A stretch of 64,000 nt of DNA from Bradyrhizobium sp. DOA9 (GTDB lineage: Bacteria > Pseudomonadota > Alphaproteobacteria > Rhizobiales > Xanthobacteraceae), in contig NZ_DF820425.1 of assembly GCF_000617845.2 (NCBI RefSeq), positions 6,454,741-6,518,740 on the forward strand. The letters run 5' to 3'. The notes below the pieces were generated by a model, which was not told the origin of the DNA, made no database searches, and saw nothing but the letters and a program-made list of their open reading frames with translations. The position numbers and the translations under genes are program-made. Of this stretch, positions 7,412 through 16,882 are shown one piece after another (the first letter of the stretch is position 1; each line of letters starts with the position of its first letter).

Positions 7412-8380
7412 CTAATGCTCGCCCGAGCTCGCCGCGCCCTGCTGGGCCTTGTGGATCGAGGACGGCACCACGCCGAAATATTTACGGAACACCCGGCTGA
7501 AATGCGATGAGCTGGAGAATCCCCAGGAGAAGGCGACGTCGGTGATGGTCTTGCCGGCGTGGGCCTCGAGCTCCTGGCGGCAGTTCTGCAGCCGCGCCTG
7601 CCAGATGTAGTCGCTCACCGTGGTGCCGCGCTCCGAGAACAGCATGTGCAGATAGCGCTTGGAGCAGCCGAGCTCGGCCGAGATCTGGTCGATGCACAGG
7701 TCCGGATCGCGCAAATGCTCCCGGATGAAGAACTGTGCCCGCACATACATCGCTTCGGGCCCGACACGATCGAACATCGTGTCGGCCTCGCGCAGCGGCA
7801 GCAGCAGCAGGTCGATCAGCGAATCGGCAACGCCCACCGCGCTGTTGGCCGACAGCTTTGCCGCCTCGTCGAATGTGGCGTGGACGAAATCGTGGGCGAT
7901 CCGCCCGGTCCCCGTCTTCGCGGTCAATTTGCAGGCCGGCATCCGCTGCGAGGGGAATCCGCGGTCGCGCAGCAGCGCCTTCGGCACGATCACCACGTCG
8001 TGACGGGTAAAGGCGGGACTGATGATCGAATGCGGACAGGAGACGTCATAGGCGATGATGTCGCCGGGGTTGATCTCGATGTGCCGGCCTTCCTGTTCGA
8101 AATAAGACACGCCGTAGGTCTGGAAGTGGATTTTTATGTAGGGGTGTTCATTGGCCTTGGCGCGCGCCAGCGTGTGCGCGATGCGATGCTGGCTGACCTC
8201 GATCTGGCAGAGCTTCAGGCGCGAGACCGTGGTGTAATCGATGCGACCTTCGAGCGAGGACGCCTCCAGCGGATCGACGTCGAAATGCCCGCACAGGCTC
8301 GTGAGCCCGTCGATCCAGCTCTGGATCTGCCGCTTCGGCGTCATTCCGGTCGTCGAGAGCGTGTGAATGGTGTCGGACAT
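7412..8380 (-). CDS. AraC-family transcriptional regulator
   Basis: A regulator of about 322 residues. The N-terminal two thirds form a cupin-like ligand-sensing domain (IEINPGDIIAYDVSCPHS). The last 100 residues carry two helix-turn-helix motifs: one around ISAELGCSKRYLHMLF and the second in the conserved AraC signature region ITDVAFSWGFSSSSHFSRVF. The domain order matches the FeaR/NphR-like branch. The start is uncertain: ATG 8380 is chosen, and an in-frame ATG at 8425 would add 15 residues; neither has a strong ribosome site. It is divergent from xoxF across a 510-base gap, so control of xoxF or of an alcohol-linked gene is plausible but inferred from position. Confidence 0.85.
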   Translation of the reverse strand: MSDTIHTLSTTGMTPKRQIQSWIDGLTSLCGHFDVDPLEASSLEGRIDYTTVSRLKLCQIEVSQHRIAHTLARAKANEHPYIKIHFQTYGVSYFEQEGRHIEINPGDIIAYDVSCPHSIISPAFTRHDVVIVPKALLRDRGFPSQRMPACKLTAKTGTGRIAHDFVHATFDEAAKLSANSAVGVADSLIDLLLLPLREADTMFDRVGPEAMYVRAQFFIREHLRDPDLCIDQISAELGCSKRYLHMLFSERGTTVSDYIWQARLQNCRQELEAHAGKTITDVAFSWGFSSSSHFSRVFRKYFGVVPSSIHKAQQGAASSGEH

Positions 8381-8892
8381 TAATCCAGCCACTGATTTGA
8401 TCCGGAGATTCGGCACGAATCGCAACCAGCGCTGCCGGAGCCCTCAGCCGTGATCGCGTGACGTTTACCTCGCATTTGAGCGGTCTCTCGCAACGAGCGC
8501 CATCGTTCCGTCGCCACTCTTGAAGCTTAATCCTCCGCCTTAGTTGCAGCGCCGTCAAGGGGAACCTGAGCGCAGAGGGCGCCTCATGGACGCAACGAAG
8601 CCGCTGAATTCGCTACTGCAAAATCAAAATCTTCACCTCCGTGCGCTGTCGAGCAAACCGCCTTCTCTCTTGGGCAAGTTTCCCGACGACGAAGCCGTTA
8701 GGGATTGCGGCAGGAACAACAAGAACGGGCCGCTCCTGCACGTGGACCCGTGGCTCTCATCAGGAGGAGGAAACAGCACAGCATCGTTTCTGGTCCCAAC
8801 GTGACCGCCCTGCACGAGCAGACGCCGGACGAGAAGCCCGGTGATTGAGCAATGCTTCGGAAACAATAAACGAGACCAACGGAGGAATAACT
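8381..8892. promoter_or_regulatory. Upstream region of xoxF, no supported gene
   Basis: About 510 bases between the AraC gene and xoxF. An 86-codon open frame on the + strand (8544-8804) has an unconvincing composition and is not called. The region should contain the xoxF promoter and a long leader. The xoxF ribosome site GGAGG is at 8881-8885. I see no regulator site I can name. Confidence 0.5.
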
Positions 8893-10698
8893 ATGCGCAA
8901 GGTGCTACTCGCGACCTATCTTGGCTCCGCGGCGGCTCTCGCCGTCGGCAGCGCCTCAGCCAATGACGAGCTGATCAAGATGTCGCAGAACCCGAAGGAT
9001 TGGGTGATGCCGGCGGGCGACTATGCCAACACCCGCTATTCCAAGCTGAACCAGATCAACGCTCAGAACGTCGGCAAGCTTCAGGTCGCCTGGACGTTCT
9101 CGACCGGCGTGCTGCGCGGCCATGAAGGCGGCCCGCTGATCGTCGGCAACGTCATGTACGTCCACACGCCGTTCCCGAACAAGGTCTACGCCATTGACCT
9201 TTCCAACGAGAACAAGATCATCTGGAAGTACGAGCCGAAGCAGGATCCGAACGTCATCCCCGTGATGTGCTGCGACACCGTCAACCGCGGCCTGTCCTAC
9301 GGCGACGGCAAGATCATCCTGCATCAGGCCGACACCAACCTCGTCGCGCTCGACGCCAAGACCGGCCAGGTGGCCTGGTCGGCGACCAACGGCAATCCTG
9401 CGAAGGGCGAGACCGGCACGTCGGCCGCGCTGGTCGTCAAGGACAAGGTTCTGGTCGGCATCTCCGGCGGCGAGTTCGGCGTGCAGTGCCACGTGACCGC
9501 ATACGACCTCAAGTCCGGCAAGCAGGTCTGGCGCGCCTATTCCGAAGGTCCGGACGATCAGATCAAGCTCGATCCCGTCAAGACCACTTCGCTCGGCAAG
9601 CCGGTCGGCCCCGACTCGTCACTGAAGACCTGGCAAGGCGATCAGTGGAAGATCGGCGGCGGCTGCACCTGGGGCTGGATCTCCTACGATCCCGCTCTGA
9701 ACATGGTCTATTACGGGTCGGGCAACCCCTCGACCTGGAATCCGAAGCAGCGTCCCGGCGACAACAAATGGTCGATGACCATCTTCGCGCGCGATGCCGA
9801 CTCCGGAATGGCGAAGTGGGTCTATCAGATGACGCCCCACGACGAGTGGGATTATGACGGCGTCAACGAAATGATCCTCACCGATCAGCAGATCAACGGT
9901 CAGAACCGCAAGCTGCTGACGCACTTCGACCGCAACGGGCTCGCCTACACCATGGACCGCGAGAGCGGCGAACTGCTGGTCGCCGAGAAGTACGATCCGA
10001 AGGTGAACTGGACCAGCGGCGTCGACATGGACAAGAACTCGCCGACCTACGGTCGCCCGAAGGTCGTCGCTCAATATTCGACCGAGCACGGCGGAGAGGA
10101 CAAGAACACGAAGGGCATCTGCCCGGCCGCGCTCGGCACCAAGGACGAGCAGCCGGCGGCGTACTCGCCGGACACGCAGCTGTTCTACGTTCCGACCAAT
10201 CACGTCTGCATGGACTACGAGCCGTTCAAGGTGAGCTACACCGCGGGTCAGCCCTATGTGGGTGCGACGCTCTCGATGTATCCGCCCCCGGGTGAAACCC
10301 ACATGGGCAACTTCATCGCCTGGGACAACAAGACCGGCAAGATCGTCTGGTCGAACAAGGAGCAGTTCTCGGTCTGGTCGGGTGCGCTCGCAACCGCCGG
10401 CGGCGTGGTGTTCTACGGCACGCTCGAAGGCTATCTGAAGGCGGTCGACGCCAAGTCCGGCAAGGAGCTCTACAAGTTCAAGACTCCCTCCGGCATCATC
10501 GGCAACGTCACCACCTATGAGAACGGCGGCAAGCAGTATGTCGCAGTGCTCTCCGGCGTGGGTGGCTGGGCCGGCATCGGCCTCGCCGCAGGCCTGACCG
10601 ATCCGACCGCAGGCCTCGGCGCGGTCGGCGGCTACGCGGCCCTCAGCAACTACACGGCGCTCGGCGGCACGCTGACCGTGTTCTCGCTGCCGAACTAG
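8893..10698 (+). CDS. xoxF: Lanthanide-dependent methanol dehydrogenase XoxF
   Basis: A 601-residue periplasmic quinoprotein that oxidises methanol to formaldehyde or formate, the usual XoxF length. A signal peptide ends near ASAN (residue 24). Cys126-Cys127 form the vicinal disulfide; Glu194, Asn278, Asp320 and Arg347 are active-site residues; Asp322 in WDYDG is the extra lanthanide ligand absent from calcium MxaF. The N-terminal region (NPKDWVMPAGDYANTRYSKL) is typical of the XoxF5 clade. GGAGG lies 7 bases before the ATG. xoxG follows, then formaldehyde-oxidation genes, which supports methanol as the physiological substrate. No mxaFI is in the window. Confidence 0.96.
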   Translation: MRKVLLATYLGSAAALAVGSASANDELIKMSQNPKDWVMPAGDYANTRYSKLNQINAQNVGKLQVAWTFSTGVLRGHEGGPLIVGNVMYVHTPFPNKVYAIDLSNENKIIWKYEPKQDPNVIPVMCCDTVNRGLSYGDGKIILHQADTNLVALDAKTGQVAWSATNGNPAKGETGTSAALVVKDKVLVGISGGEFGVQCHVTAYDLKSGKQVWRAYSEGPDDQIKLDPVKTTSLGKPVGPDSSLKTWQGDQWKIGGGCTWGWISYDPALNMVYYGSGNPSTWNPKQRPGDNKWSMTIFARDADSGMAKWVYQMTPHDEWDYDGVNEMILTDQQINGQNRKLLTHFDRNGLAYTMDRESGELLVAEKYDPKVNWTSGVDMDKNSPTYGRPKVVAQYSTEHGGEDKNTKGICPAALGTKDEQPAAYSPDTQLFYVPTNHVCMDYEPFKVSYTAGQPYVGATLSMYPPPGETHMGNFIAWDNKTGKIVWSNKEQFSVWSGALATAGGVVFYGTLEGYLKAVDAKSGKELYKFKTPSGIIGNVTTYENGGKQYVAVLSGVGGWAGIGLAAGLTDPTAGLGAVGGYAALSNYTALGGTLTVFSLPN

Positions 10699-10715
10699 GC
10701 TTCTTCAGCATCGCT

Positions 10716-10743
10716 CCGGCGCGTGGATCACTCCACGCGCCGG
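10716..10743 (+). terminator. 12-bp hairpin between xoxF and xoxG
   Basis: Arms CCGGCGCGTGGA (10716-10727) and TCCACGCGCCGG (10732-10743) pair perfectly around TCAC. No T-run follows. In this position it probably stabilises or partly terminates the xoxF message, giving more dehydrogenase than cytochrome. Confidence 0.65.
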
Positions 10744-10780
10744 CTCGTCTCCACCGAACGCCTGCCGAGGAAACAAGCTC

Positions 10781-11302
10781 TTGCGTAAAATCTGCTTTGT
10801 CATCGCTGCCACGATCCTATTTGCGTCCGGAGGACTTGCGATCGCGGACGGTCCGGGCGACCCCGCCGCCGTGAAGAAGGAAGACGACGGGAAGTGGCTC
10901 GATAAGGAGGGCAATCCCACCTACAAGATTTCGGCCGACGGCACCGTGGACTGGTTCACCTATTCCGGCTACCGCCGCTATCACTCCGATTGCCACGTCT
11001 GCCATGGCCCCGACGGCATGGGCTCCACCTACGCGCCGGCGCTGAAGGATTCCGTCAAGAGCATGAGCTATGGCGACTTCCTGGGCGTGATCGCCTCCGG
11101 CCGCAAGAACATCTCGACCGCGCAGGAGAACGTCATGCCGGCGTTCGGCGACAACCCGAACGTGGCCTGCTACATGGACGACCTGTACGTCTATCTGCGC
11201 GCCCGCTCCACCGAAGCATGGGGCCGGCAGCGTCCCGCCAAGAAGGAGGAGAAGACAGAGGCGTACAAAAAGGCGGAAGACGCCTGCATGGGCAACAAAT
11301 GA
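10781..11302 (+). CDS. xoxG: Cytochrome c-L type electron acceptor XoxG
   Basis: A 173-residue exported single-haem cytochrome c, the electron acceptor of XoxF. The haem motif CHVCH is at 71-75 and Met119 (ENVMPAF) is the likely axial ligand. Long charged stretches before the haem (DDGKWLDKEGNPTYKISADG) and at the C-terminus (AKKEEKTEAYKKAEDAC) are seen in cytochromes paired with XoxF. Translation appears to start at TTG 10781, with GAGG about 10 bases upstream; no in-frame ATG fits the signal peptide. The weak start and the hairpin upstream both suggest lower expression than xoxF. Confidence 0.9.
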   Translation: MRKICFVIAATILFASGGLAIADGPGDPAAVKKEDDGKWLDKEGNPTYKISADGTVDWFTYSGYRRYHSDCHVCHGPDGMGSTYAPALKDSVKSMSYGDFLGVIASGRKNISTAQENVMPAFGDNPNVACYMDDLYVYLRARSTEAWGRQRPAKKEEKTEAYKKAEDACMGNK

Positions 11303-11362
11303 ACGTTACGAGGACTGCCGAGACCACCTCTTGGCGCCCTACGAGAATTTGAGGAGCTACCG

Positions 11363-12472
<1,110 letters not shown>

Positions 12473-12504
12473 CTCGAAAACGTCACACCAAGGAGGATCG
12501 ACCC

Positions 12505-13068
12505 ATGACTGTTGCACTCCATCCCTCGATCGACAACGGCATCAAGCAAGGCAGCGGCAGCTTCGCCGGCGGCACGCTGGTCTGCAAATGCAGCGACCGC
12601 CCGGTGAAGGTCGGCGTCAAGGGCGACGTCGCGCACAACCATGCCTGCGGCTGCACCAAGTGCTGGAAGCCGCAGGGCGCGACCTTCTCCGTCGTCGCCG
12701 TGGTGCCGCGCCAGAACGTCACCGTGCTCGAGAACGGCGACAAGCTCCAGATCGTCGATCCCTCGGCGGTGATCCAGCGCCATGCCTGCAAGGCCTGCGG
12801 CACGCACATGTACGGCCGGATCGAGAACAAGAACCATCCGTTCTACGGCCTCGATTTCATCCATCCCGAGCTGTTCCAGGAGCAGGGCTCGCAGGCGCCG
12901 CAATTCGCCGCCTTCGTCTCCTCCGTGATCGAATCGGGCGTGAAGCCTGAGCAGATGGCCGGCATCCGTTCGCGGCTGAAGGAGATCGGCCTCGAGCCCT
13001 ATGACTGCCTGTCACCGGCCCTGATGGACGCGATCGCGACCCATGTGGCGAAGGCCAAAGCGGCCTAG
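12505..13068 (+). CDS. gfa: S-(hydroxymethyl)glutathione synthase (Gfa)
   Basis: A 187-residue zinc protein of the GFA family, reported to speed formation of S-hydroxymethylglutathione from formaldehyde and glutathione. Family cysteines are present: CKCSDR near residue 27, HACGCTKCW near 47-54, and HACKACGTHMYGR near 93-105. The ribosome site AAGGAGG lies 8 bases before the ATG. It starts 32 bases after the dehydrogenase gene and shares its pathway, so the two are very likely co-transcribed. Some authors regard Gfa as a glutathione carrier rather than a true catalyst. Confidence 0.94.
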   Translation: MTVALHPSIDNGIKQGSGSFAGGTLVCKCSDRPVKVGVKGDVAHNHACGCTKCWKPQGATFSVVAVVPRQNVTVLENGDKLQIVDPSAVIQRHACKACGTHMYGRIENKNHPFYGLDFIHPELFQEQGSQAPQFAAFVSSVIESGVKPEQMAGIRSRLKEIGLEPYDCLSPALMDAIATHVAKAKAA

Positions 13069-13696
13069 GGTGGCCGCCTGAGCTGGCCGACCGCCAGACC
13101 TTGGCCACACCATCTTCGGCTCGCTGGCGCCCATCGCCGCCAGCGAGCCGCCAGGCCCCGCTTCGGACCCCTGCGGCGCGATGCCGCCGCATCTGCACCA
13201 CGCGTGAGTGAGGCCCATCGGCTCCTCAGTCCTGGTCTCTGAATGACTGCGCAGGACCGTCCGCTTCCTGCTTGAAGTCGCGGTGCTCTGCGTTCTCCCT
13301 CCCTCGACTGAGGCCTACTGCTTCGTCCGTTCGGTCTTGCTGGCGGACGAAGCTCTTTTCGTTGCGCCCATTCGATAAGCACGGGGCGGGATGACGCGCC
13401 CTGCTTTTGACAAACCGTCCATGCAAGCTTTTCCCGGTGAGAACACTCGGCTGTGAACGCCGGGTCGGAGCGATCTCTGCTAGGGTCGCGCCGTCACGAT
13501 GCCGCGCGAAGACAATCAATCAAGAAGAAAACGGGAGGTATCGAGCACATCCAGACATCGCATCCGCGTTCCTGCCTCCCCCGGGATTTCCCCGCGCGGG
13601 ACCACGGCGGGATGTGGCGAGACGACGCACGAACCGTCGCCGACCGGCGTCGGCGGACTTTGAATTTGGCATGCTTATGAAGAGCGAGGCACGATC
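13069..13696. other. Intergenic stretch of about 630 bases
   Basis: Open frames here on both strands are short, Arg/Pro-rich and without ribosome sites or recognisable domains, so none is called. A GGGAGG-like site near 13535 precedes no good frame. The segment may hold the promoter of the iorAB-like pair. I looked for a sigma-54 element before 13697 and found none with correct spacing. Confidence 0.5.
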
Positions 13697-14149
13697 ATGA
13701 TCAAGGTGAAGATCAACGGCCAGGAACAGAGCTGGGACGGTGACCCGGATCTCCCGCTACTCTGGTTCCTGCGTGACGAGGCCGGACTGACCGGCACCAA
13801 ATACGGCTGCGGCCAGGCCCTGTGCGGCGCCTGCACGGTCATCGTCGACAAGCAAGCGGTGCGTGCCTGCATCACGTCGGTCAACGACGTTGCCGGACGC
13901 GAGGTCACCACGATCGAGGGGCTGCATCCGAACGGCGATCACCCGGTGCAGAAGGCGTGGCGTCAGCTCAACGTGCCCCAATGCGGATTCTGCCAGGCCG
14001 GCCAGATCATGCAGGCCGCGGCCCTCCTGATGGACAACCCGAAGCCCTCGCATGACCAGATCCGCGAAGGGATGGCCGGCAACATCTGCCGTTGCGGCTG
14101 CTACCAGCGCATCGAGAACGCGGTCCATCTCGCATCGACGGGAGTGTGA
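13697..14149 (+). CDS. [2Fe-2S] small subunit of a molybdenum hydroxylase (IorA-like)
   Basis: A 150-residue protein carrying two [2Fe-2S] clusters that move electrons from the molybdenum subunit encoded next. The plant-type ferredoxin cysteines are in YGCGQALCGACTV (about residues 35-47) and the second cluster cysteines in QCGFCQAGQ and GNICRCGCYQR. GAGG lies 7 bases before the ATG. The gene ends one base before the large-subunit start. The IorA/IorB pair is named for isoquinoline oxidoreductase, but relatives oxidise aldehydes; beside alcohol dehydrogenases an aldehyde is the likelier substrate. That substrate call is inference. Confidence 0.9.
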   Translation: MIKVKINGQEQSWDGDPDLPLLWFLRDEAGLTGTKYGCGQALCGACTVIVDKQAVRACITSVNDVAGREVTTIEGLHPNGDHPVQKAWRQLNVPQCGFCQAGQIMQAAALLMDNPKPSHDQIREGMAGNICRCGCYQRIENAVHLASTGV

Positions 14150-14150
14150 C

Positions 14151-16463
14151 ATGAACTTCATCGACAATCCCCGCAAGCTTCGCGGCTTCGAAAAGCACAT
14201 CAAGGTCGAGAAGGTGTCGCGCCGCAGCATCTTGAAGGGGCTCGGCGTCACCGGCGGCCTGGTGCTCGCCGCCCCCGTGATGTCGCGCCAGGCGCTCGCC
14301 TATGAGACCGGCGCCGGCAAGATGCCGCATGGCGTCGTGGTCGATCCGCGCGTGTTCGTTTCGGTAGGCGCCGATGGCATCGTCACCATCGTCGGGCACC
14401 GTTCGGAAATGGGCACCGGCGTGCGCACCAGCCTGCCGCTGATCGTGGCCGAGGAGATGGAGGCCGACTGGTCCAGGGTCAAGGTGCAGCAAGCCCATGG
14501 CGACGAGGTCAAGTTCGGCAACCAGGACACCGACGGCTCGCGCAGCACGCGGCATTATCTGATCCCGATGCGCCAGATCGGCGCTTCCGCCCGCACCATG
14601 CTGGAGCAGGCCGCGGCCAAGCGCTGGGGCGTGCCGGCGACCGAGGTCAAGGCGGTCAACCACGAGGTCGTGCACAGCGCCAGCGGCCGCAAGCTCGGCT
14701 TCGGCGAGCTCGCGGCCGACGCGGCCAAGGAATCGGTGCCCAGCATCGAGGGCCTCAAGCTGAAGGACCCCAAGAACTTCCGCTATCTGGGCAAGGGCCA
14801 GATCGGCATCGTCGATCTCCACGACATCACCACCGGCAAGGCGCATTACGGCGCCGACGTGCGGCTGCCCGGCATGAAATATGCCGTGATCGCCCGTCCG
14901 CCGGTGACCGGCGGCAAGCTGGTCAAGTTCGAGCCGGAGGAGGCGCTGAAGGTCCCCGGCGTCGAGAAGGTGATGCAGGTACGCGGCTGGCCGTGGCCCT
15001 CGAAATTCCAGCCGCTCGGCGGCGTCGCGGTGATCGCGCGCAACACCGGCGCGGCGATCAAGGGCCGCGACGCGCTGAAGCTGACCTGGGACGACGGTCC
15101 CAATGGCAAATACGACTCCGTCGCCTACCGCAAGGAGCTCGAGGAGGCCTCGCGCAAGCCGGGGCTCGTCCTGCGCAAGGAAGGCGATGCGGATGCCGCA
15201 CTGAAGAGCGCCGACAAGGTCATCGTCGGCGAGTATTACCTCCCGCATCTTGCCCATGTCGCCATGGAGCCGCCGGTGGCGGTGGCGGACGTCAAGGGCG
15301 ACAAGGCCGAGATCTGGGCGCCGGTACAGAGCCCCGGTGGCACCCGCGAGGACGTCGCCAAGACGCTCGGCATTCCCGAGGCCAACGTCACGGTCAACGT
15401 GACGTTGCTCGGCGGCGGGTTCGGACGCAAATCGAAATGCGACTTTGCGATCGAAGCCGCGCTGCTCTCGAAGGAGCTCGGCGCGCCGGTGAAGGTGCAG
15501 TGGACGCGGGAGGACGACATCCACAACGGCTTCCTGCACACCGTCTCGGTCGAACGGATCGAGGCCGGCCTCGACAAGAGCGGCAAGGTGATCGCCTGGC
15601 GCCACCGCAGCGTGGCTCCCAGCATCGCCTCGACCTTTGCCGCCGGCACGCTGCATCAGGCGCCGTTCGAGATCGGCATGGGTCTGGTCGATATGCCGTT
15701 CGAGATCGCGAACATCTCGTGTGAGAACCCGGAGGCCGCGGCGTTCACCCGCATCGGCTGGTTCCGCTCGGTCTCGAACATCCCGCGCGCCTTCGCCGTC
15801 CAGTCGATGGTCGGCGAGATCGCGCAGGCAACAGGCCGCGACCAGAAAGAGATGCTGCTCGAGCTGATCGGCTCGCCTCGCATCGTCAAGCCCAACGTGA
15901 AGGACCTCTGGAATTACGGCGAGCCCCAGGACAGCTACCCGATCGACACCGCGCGCCTGCGCAAGGTGGTCGAGCTGGTCGCCGAGAAGGGCGAATGGGG
16001 CCGAAAGGTGCCGAAGGGCCACGGTCTCGGCATCGCCGTGCACCGCAGCTTCGTCAGCTACATCGCCACAATCGTCGAGGTCGCCGTCGACGACAAGGGC
16101 AAGCTGACGGTGCCGCGGGTCGACACCGCGATCGATTGCGGCACCTATGTCAACCCCGAGCGCATCGCCTCGCAGATCGAGGGCGCGGCGATCATGGGGC
16201 TCAGTCTCGCCAAATACGGCGAGATCACCTTCAAGGACGGCAAGGTGCAGCAGAGGAATTTTGACGACTTCCAGGTCGTCAGGATGGACGAATCGCCTGT
16301 GGTGACCAACGTCTTCATCGTGCCGCCCGTATCAGACACGCCGCCGAGCGGCGTCGGCGAGCCCGGTGTTCCTCCGTTCGCACCCGCCCTGATCAACGCG
16401 ATCTTCGCAGCGACGGGAAAACGCATCCGCTCGCTTCCGATCGGCAAGCAATTGGAGGCGTGA
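14151..16463 (+). CDS. Molybdopterin large subunit of aldehyde/isoquinoline oxidoreductase (IorB-like)
   Basis: A 770-residue molybdenum hydroxylase of the xanthine oxidase family. A twin-arginine signal (VSRRSILKGLGVTGGLVLAA, about 25-44) indicates export of the folded enzyme, probably with its small subunit carried along. Family motifs include GGGFGRKSKCDF and, near the end, a conserved glycine-rich GVGEPGVPP with the usual active-site Glu. It starts directly after the small-subunit stop. No dedicated cytochrome subunit or XdhC-like maturase is adjacent. A periplasmic aldehyde dehydrogenase taking products of the PQQ enzymes is a reasonable hypothesis. Confidence 0.9.
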   Translation: MNFIDNPRKLRGFEKHIKVEKVSRRSILKGLGVTGGLVLAAPVMSRQALAYETGAGKMPHGVVVDPRVFVSVGADGIVTIVGHRSEMGTGVRTSLPLIVAEEMEADWSRVKVQQAHGDEVKFGNQDTDGSRSTRHYLIPMRQIGASARTMLEQAAAKRWGVPATEVKAVNHEVVHSASGRKLGFGELAADAAKESVPSIEGLKLKDPKNFRYLGKGQIGIVDLHDITTGKAHYGADVRLPGMKYAVIARPPVTGGKLVKFEPEEALKVPGVEKVMQVRGWPWPSKFQPLGGVAVIARNTGAAIKGRDALKLTWDDGPNGKYDSVAYRKELEEASRKPGLVLRKEGDADAALKSADKVIVGEYYLPHLAHVAMEPPVAVADVKGDKAEIWAPVQSPGGTREDVAKTLGIPEANVTVNVTLLGGGFGRKSKCDFAIEAALLSKELGAPVKVQWTREDDIHNGFLHTVSVERIEAGLDKSGKVIAWRHRSVAPSIASTFAAGTLHQAPFEIGMGLVDMPFEIANISCENPEAAAFTRIGWFRSVSNIPRAFAVQSMVGEIAQATGRDQKEMLLELIGSPRIVKPNVKDLWNYGEPQDSYPIDTARLRKVVELVAEKGEWGRKVPKGHGLGIAVHRSFVSYIATIVEVAVDDKGKLTVPRVDTAIDCGTYVNPERIASQIEGAAIMGLSLAKYGEITFKDGKVQQRNFDDFQVVRMDESPVVTNVFIVPPVSDTPPSGVGEPGVPPFAPALINAIFAATGKRIRSLPIGKQLEA

Positions 16464-16535
16464 GACGGAACCGGAGCGCGAGGCGGAACACAAGGCGTCT
16501 CGCGCCGTTTCCATCGATCTGACAGGAGCAGATCG

Positions 16536-16793
16536 ATGACCAACATCTCAACGGCGCTCGCAGTCTCGCTGTCGGGCGCCTTTCTTTTGACCGCCGCGGG
16601 CGCATTCGCCCAGAGCAGCACGACCCCGCCGACCACCGCGACGCGCCCCACCGGCCCCGACCAGACTTCGCTGCCCAACGCGAACGCCCCGCCCGCCTCC
16701 ACCACCCAGACCACCGGGCAGCACAATCCGGATCCCAAGATTCGCGAGATGAATCAGAAGGAGAAGGACAAGGTCGAGCGCGAGGGGAAGTAA
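16536..16793 (+). CDS. Small exported Pro/Thr-rich protein
   Basis: An 85-residue protein with a signal peptide (about 1-26, cut near AFAQ). The mature part is low-complexity, rich in Thr, Pro, Ala and Asn, and ends in a charged tail (REMNQKEKDKVEREGK). GGAG lies 8 bases before the ATG. I do not recognise the family. It follows the IorB-like gene by 72 bases on the same strand and is convergent with the third PQQ dehydrogenase. Its character recalls the small exported protein at 377-706, though the two are not clearly homologous. Confidence 0.65.
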   Translation: MTNISTALAVSLSGAFLLTAAGAFAQSSTTPPTTATRPTGPDQTSLPNANAPPASTTQTTGQHNPDPKIREMNQKEKDKVEREGK

Positions 16794-16882
16794 CTGTCTG
16801 CGCTGACAAATGCGGCGGACGTTGCCGTCCGCCGCATTCGCCACCCCCCTGCTGCTCCGCTTCTGTCGATCCGCCCGCGGAG

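Noticed and set aside
8544..8804. 86-codon + strand frame upstream of xoxF
   Set aside because: No ribosome site, no recognisable domain, and it lies where the xoxF promoter and leader are expected.
13226..13519. Short open frames in the gap before the IorA-like gene
   Set aside because: Mixed strands, Arg-rich products, no ribosome sites; treated as non-coding.
13675..13696. Possible sigma-54 element TTTGGCATGCTTATGA before the IorA-like gene
   Set aside because: GG and GC are not 10 bases apart, so it does not fit the -24/-12 rule.
14007..16043. 678-codon minus-strand frame opposite the IorB-like gene
   Set aside because: Antisense shadow of a clear molybdenum hydroxylase; composition is typical of a reversed high-GC gene.
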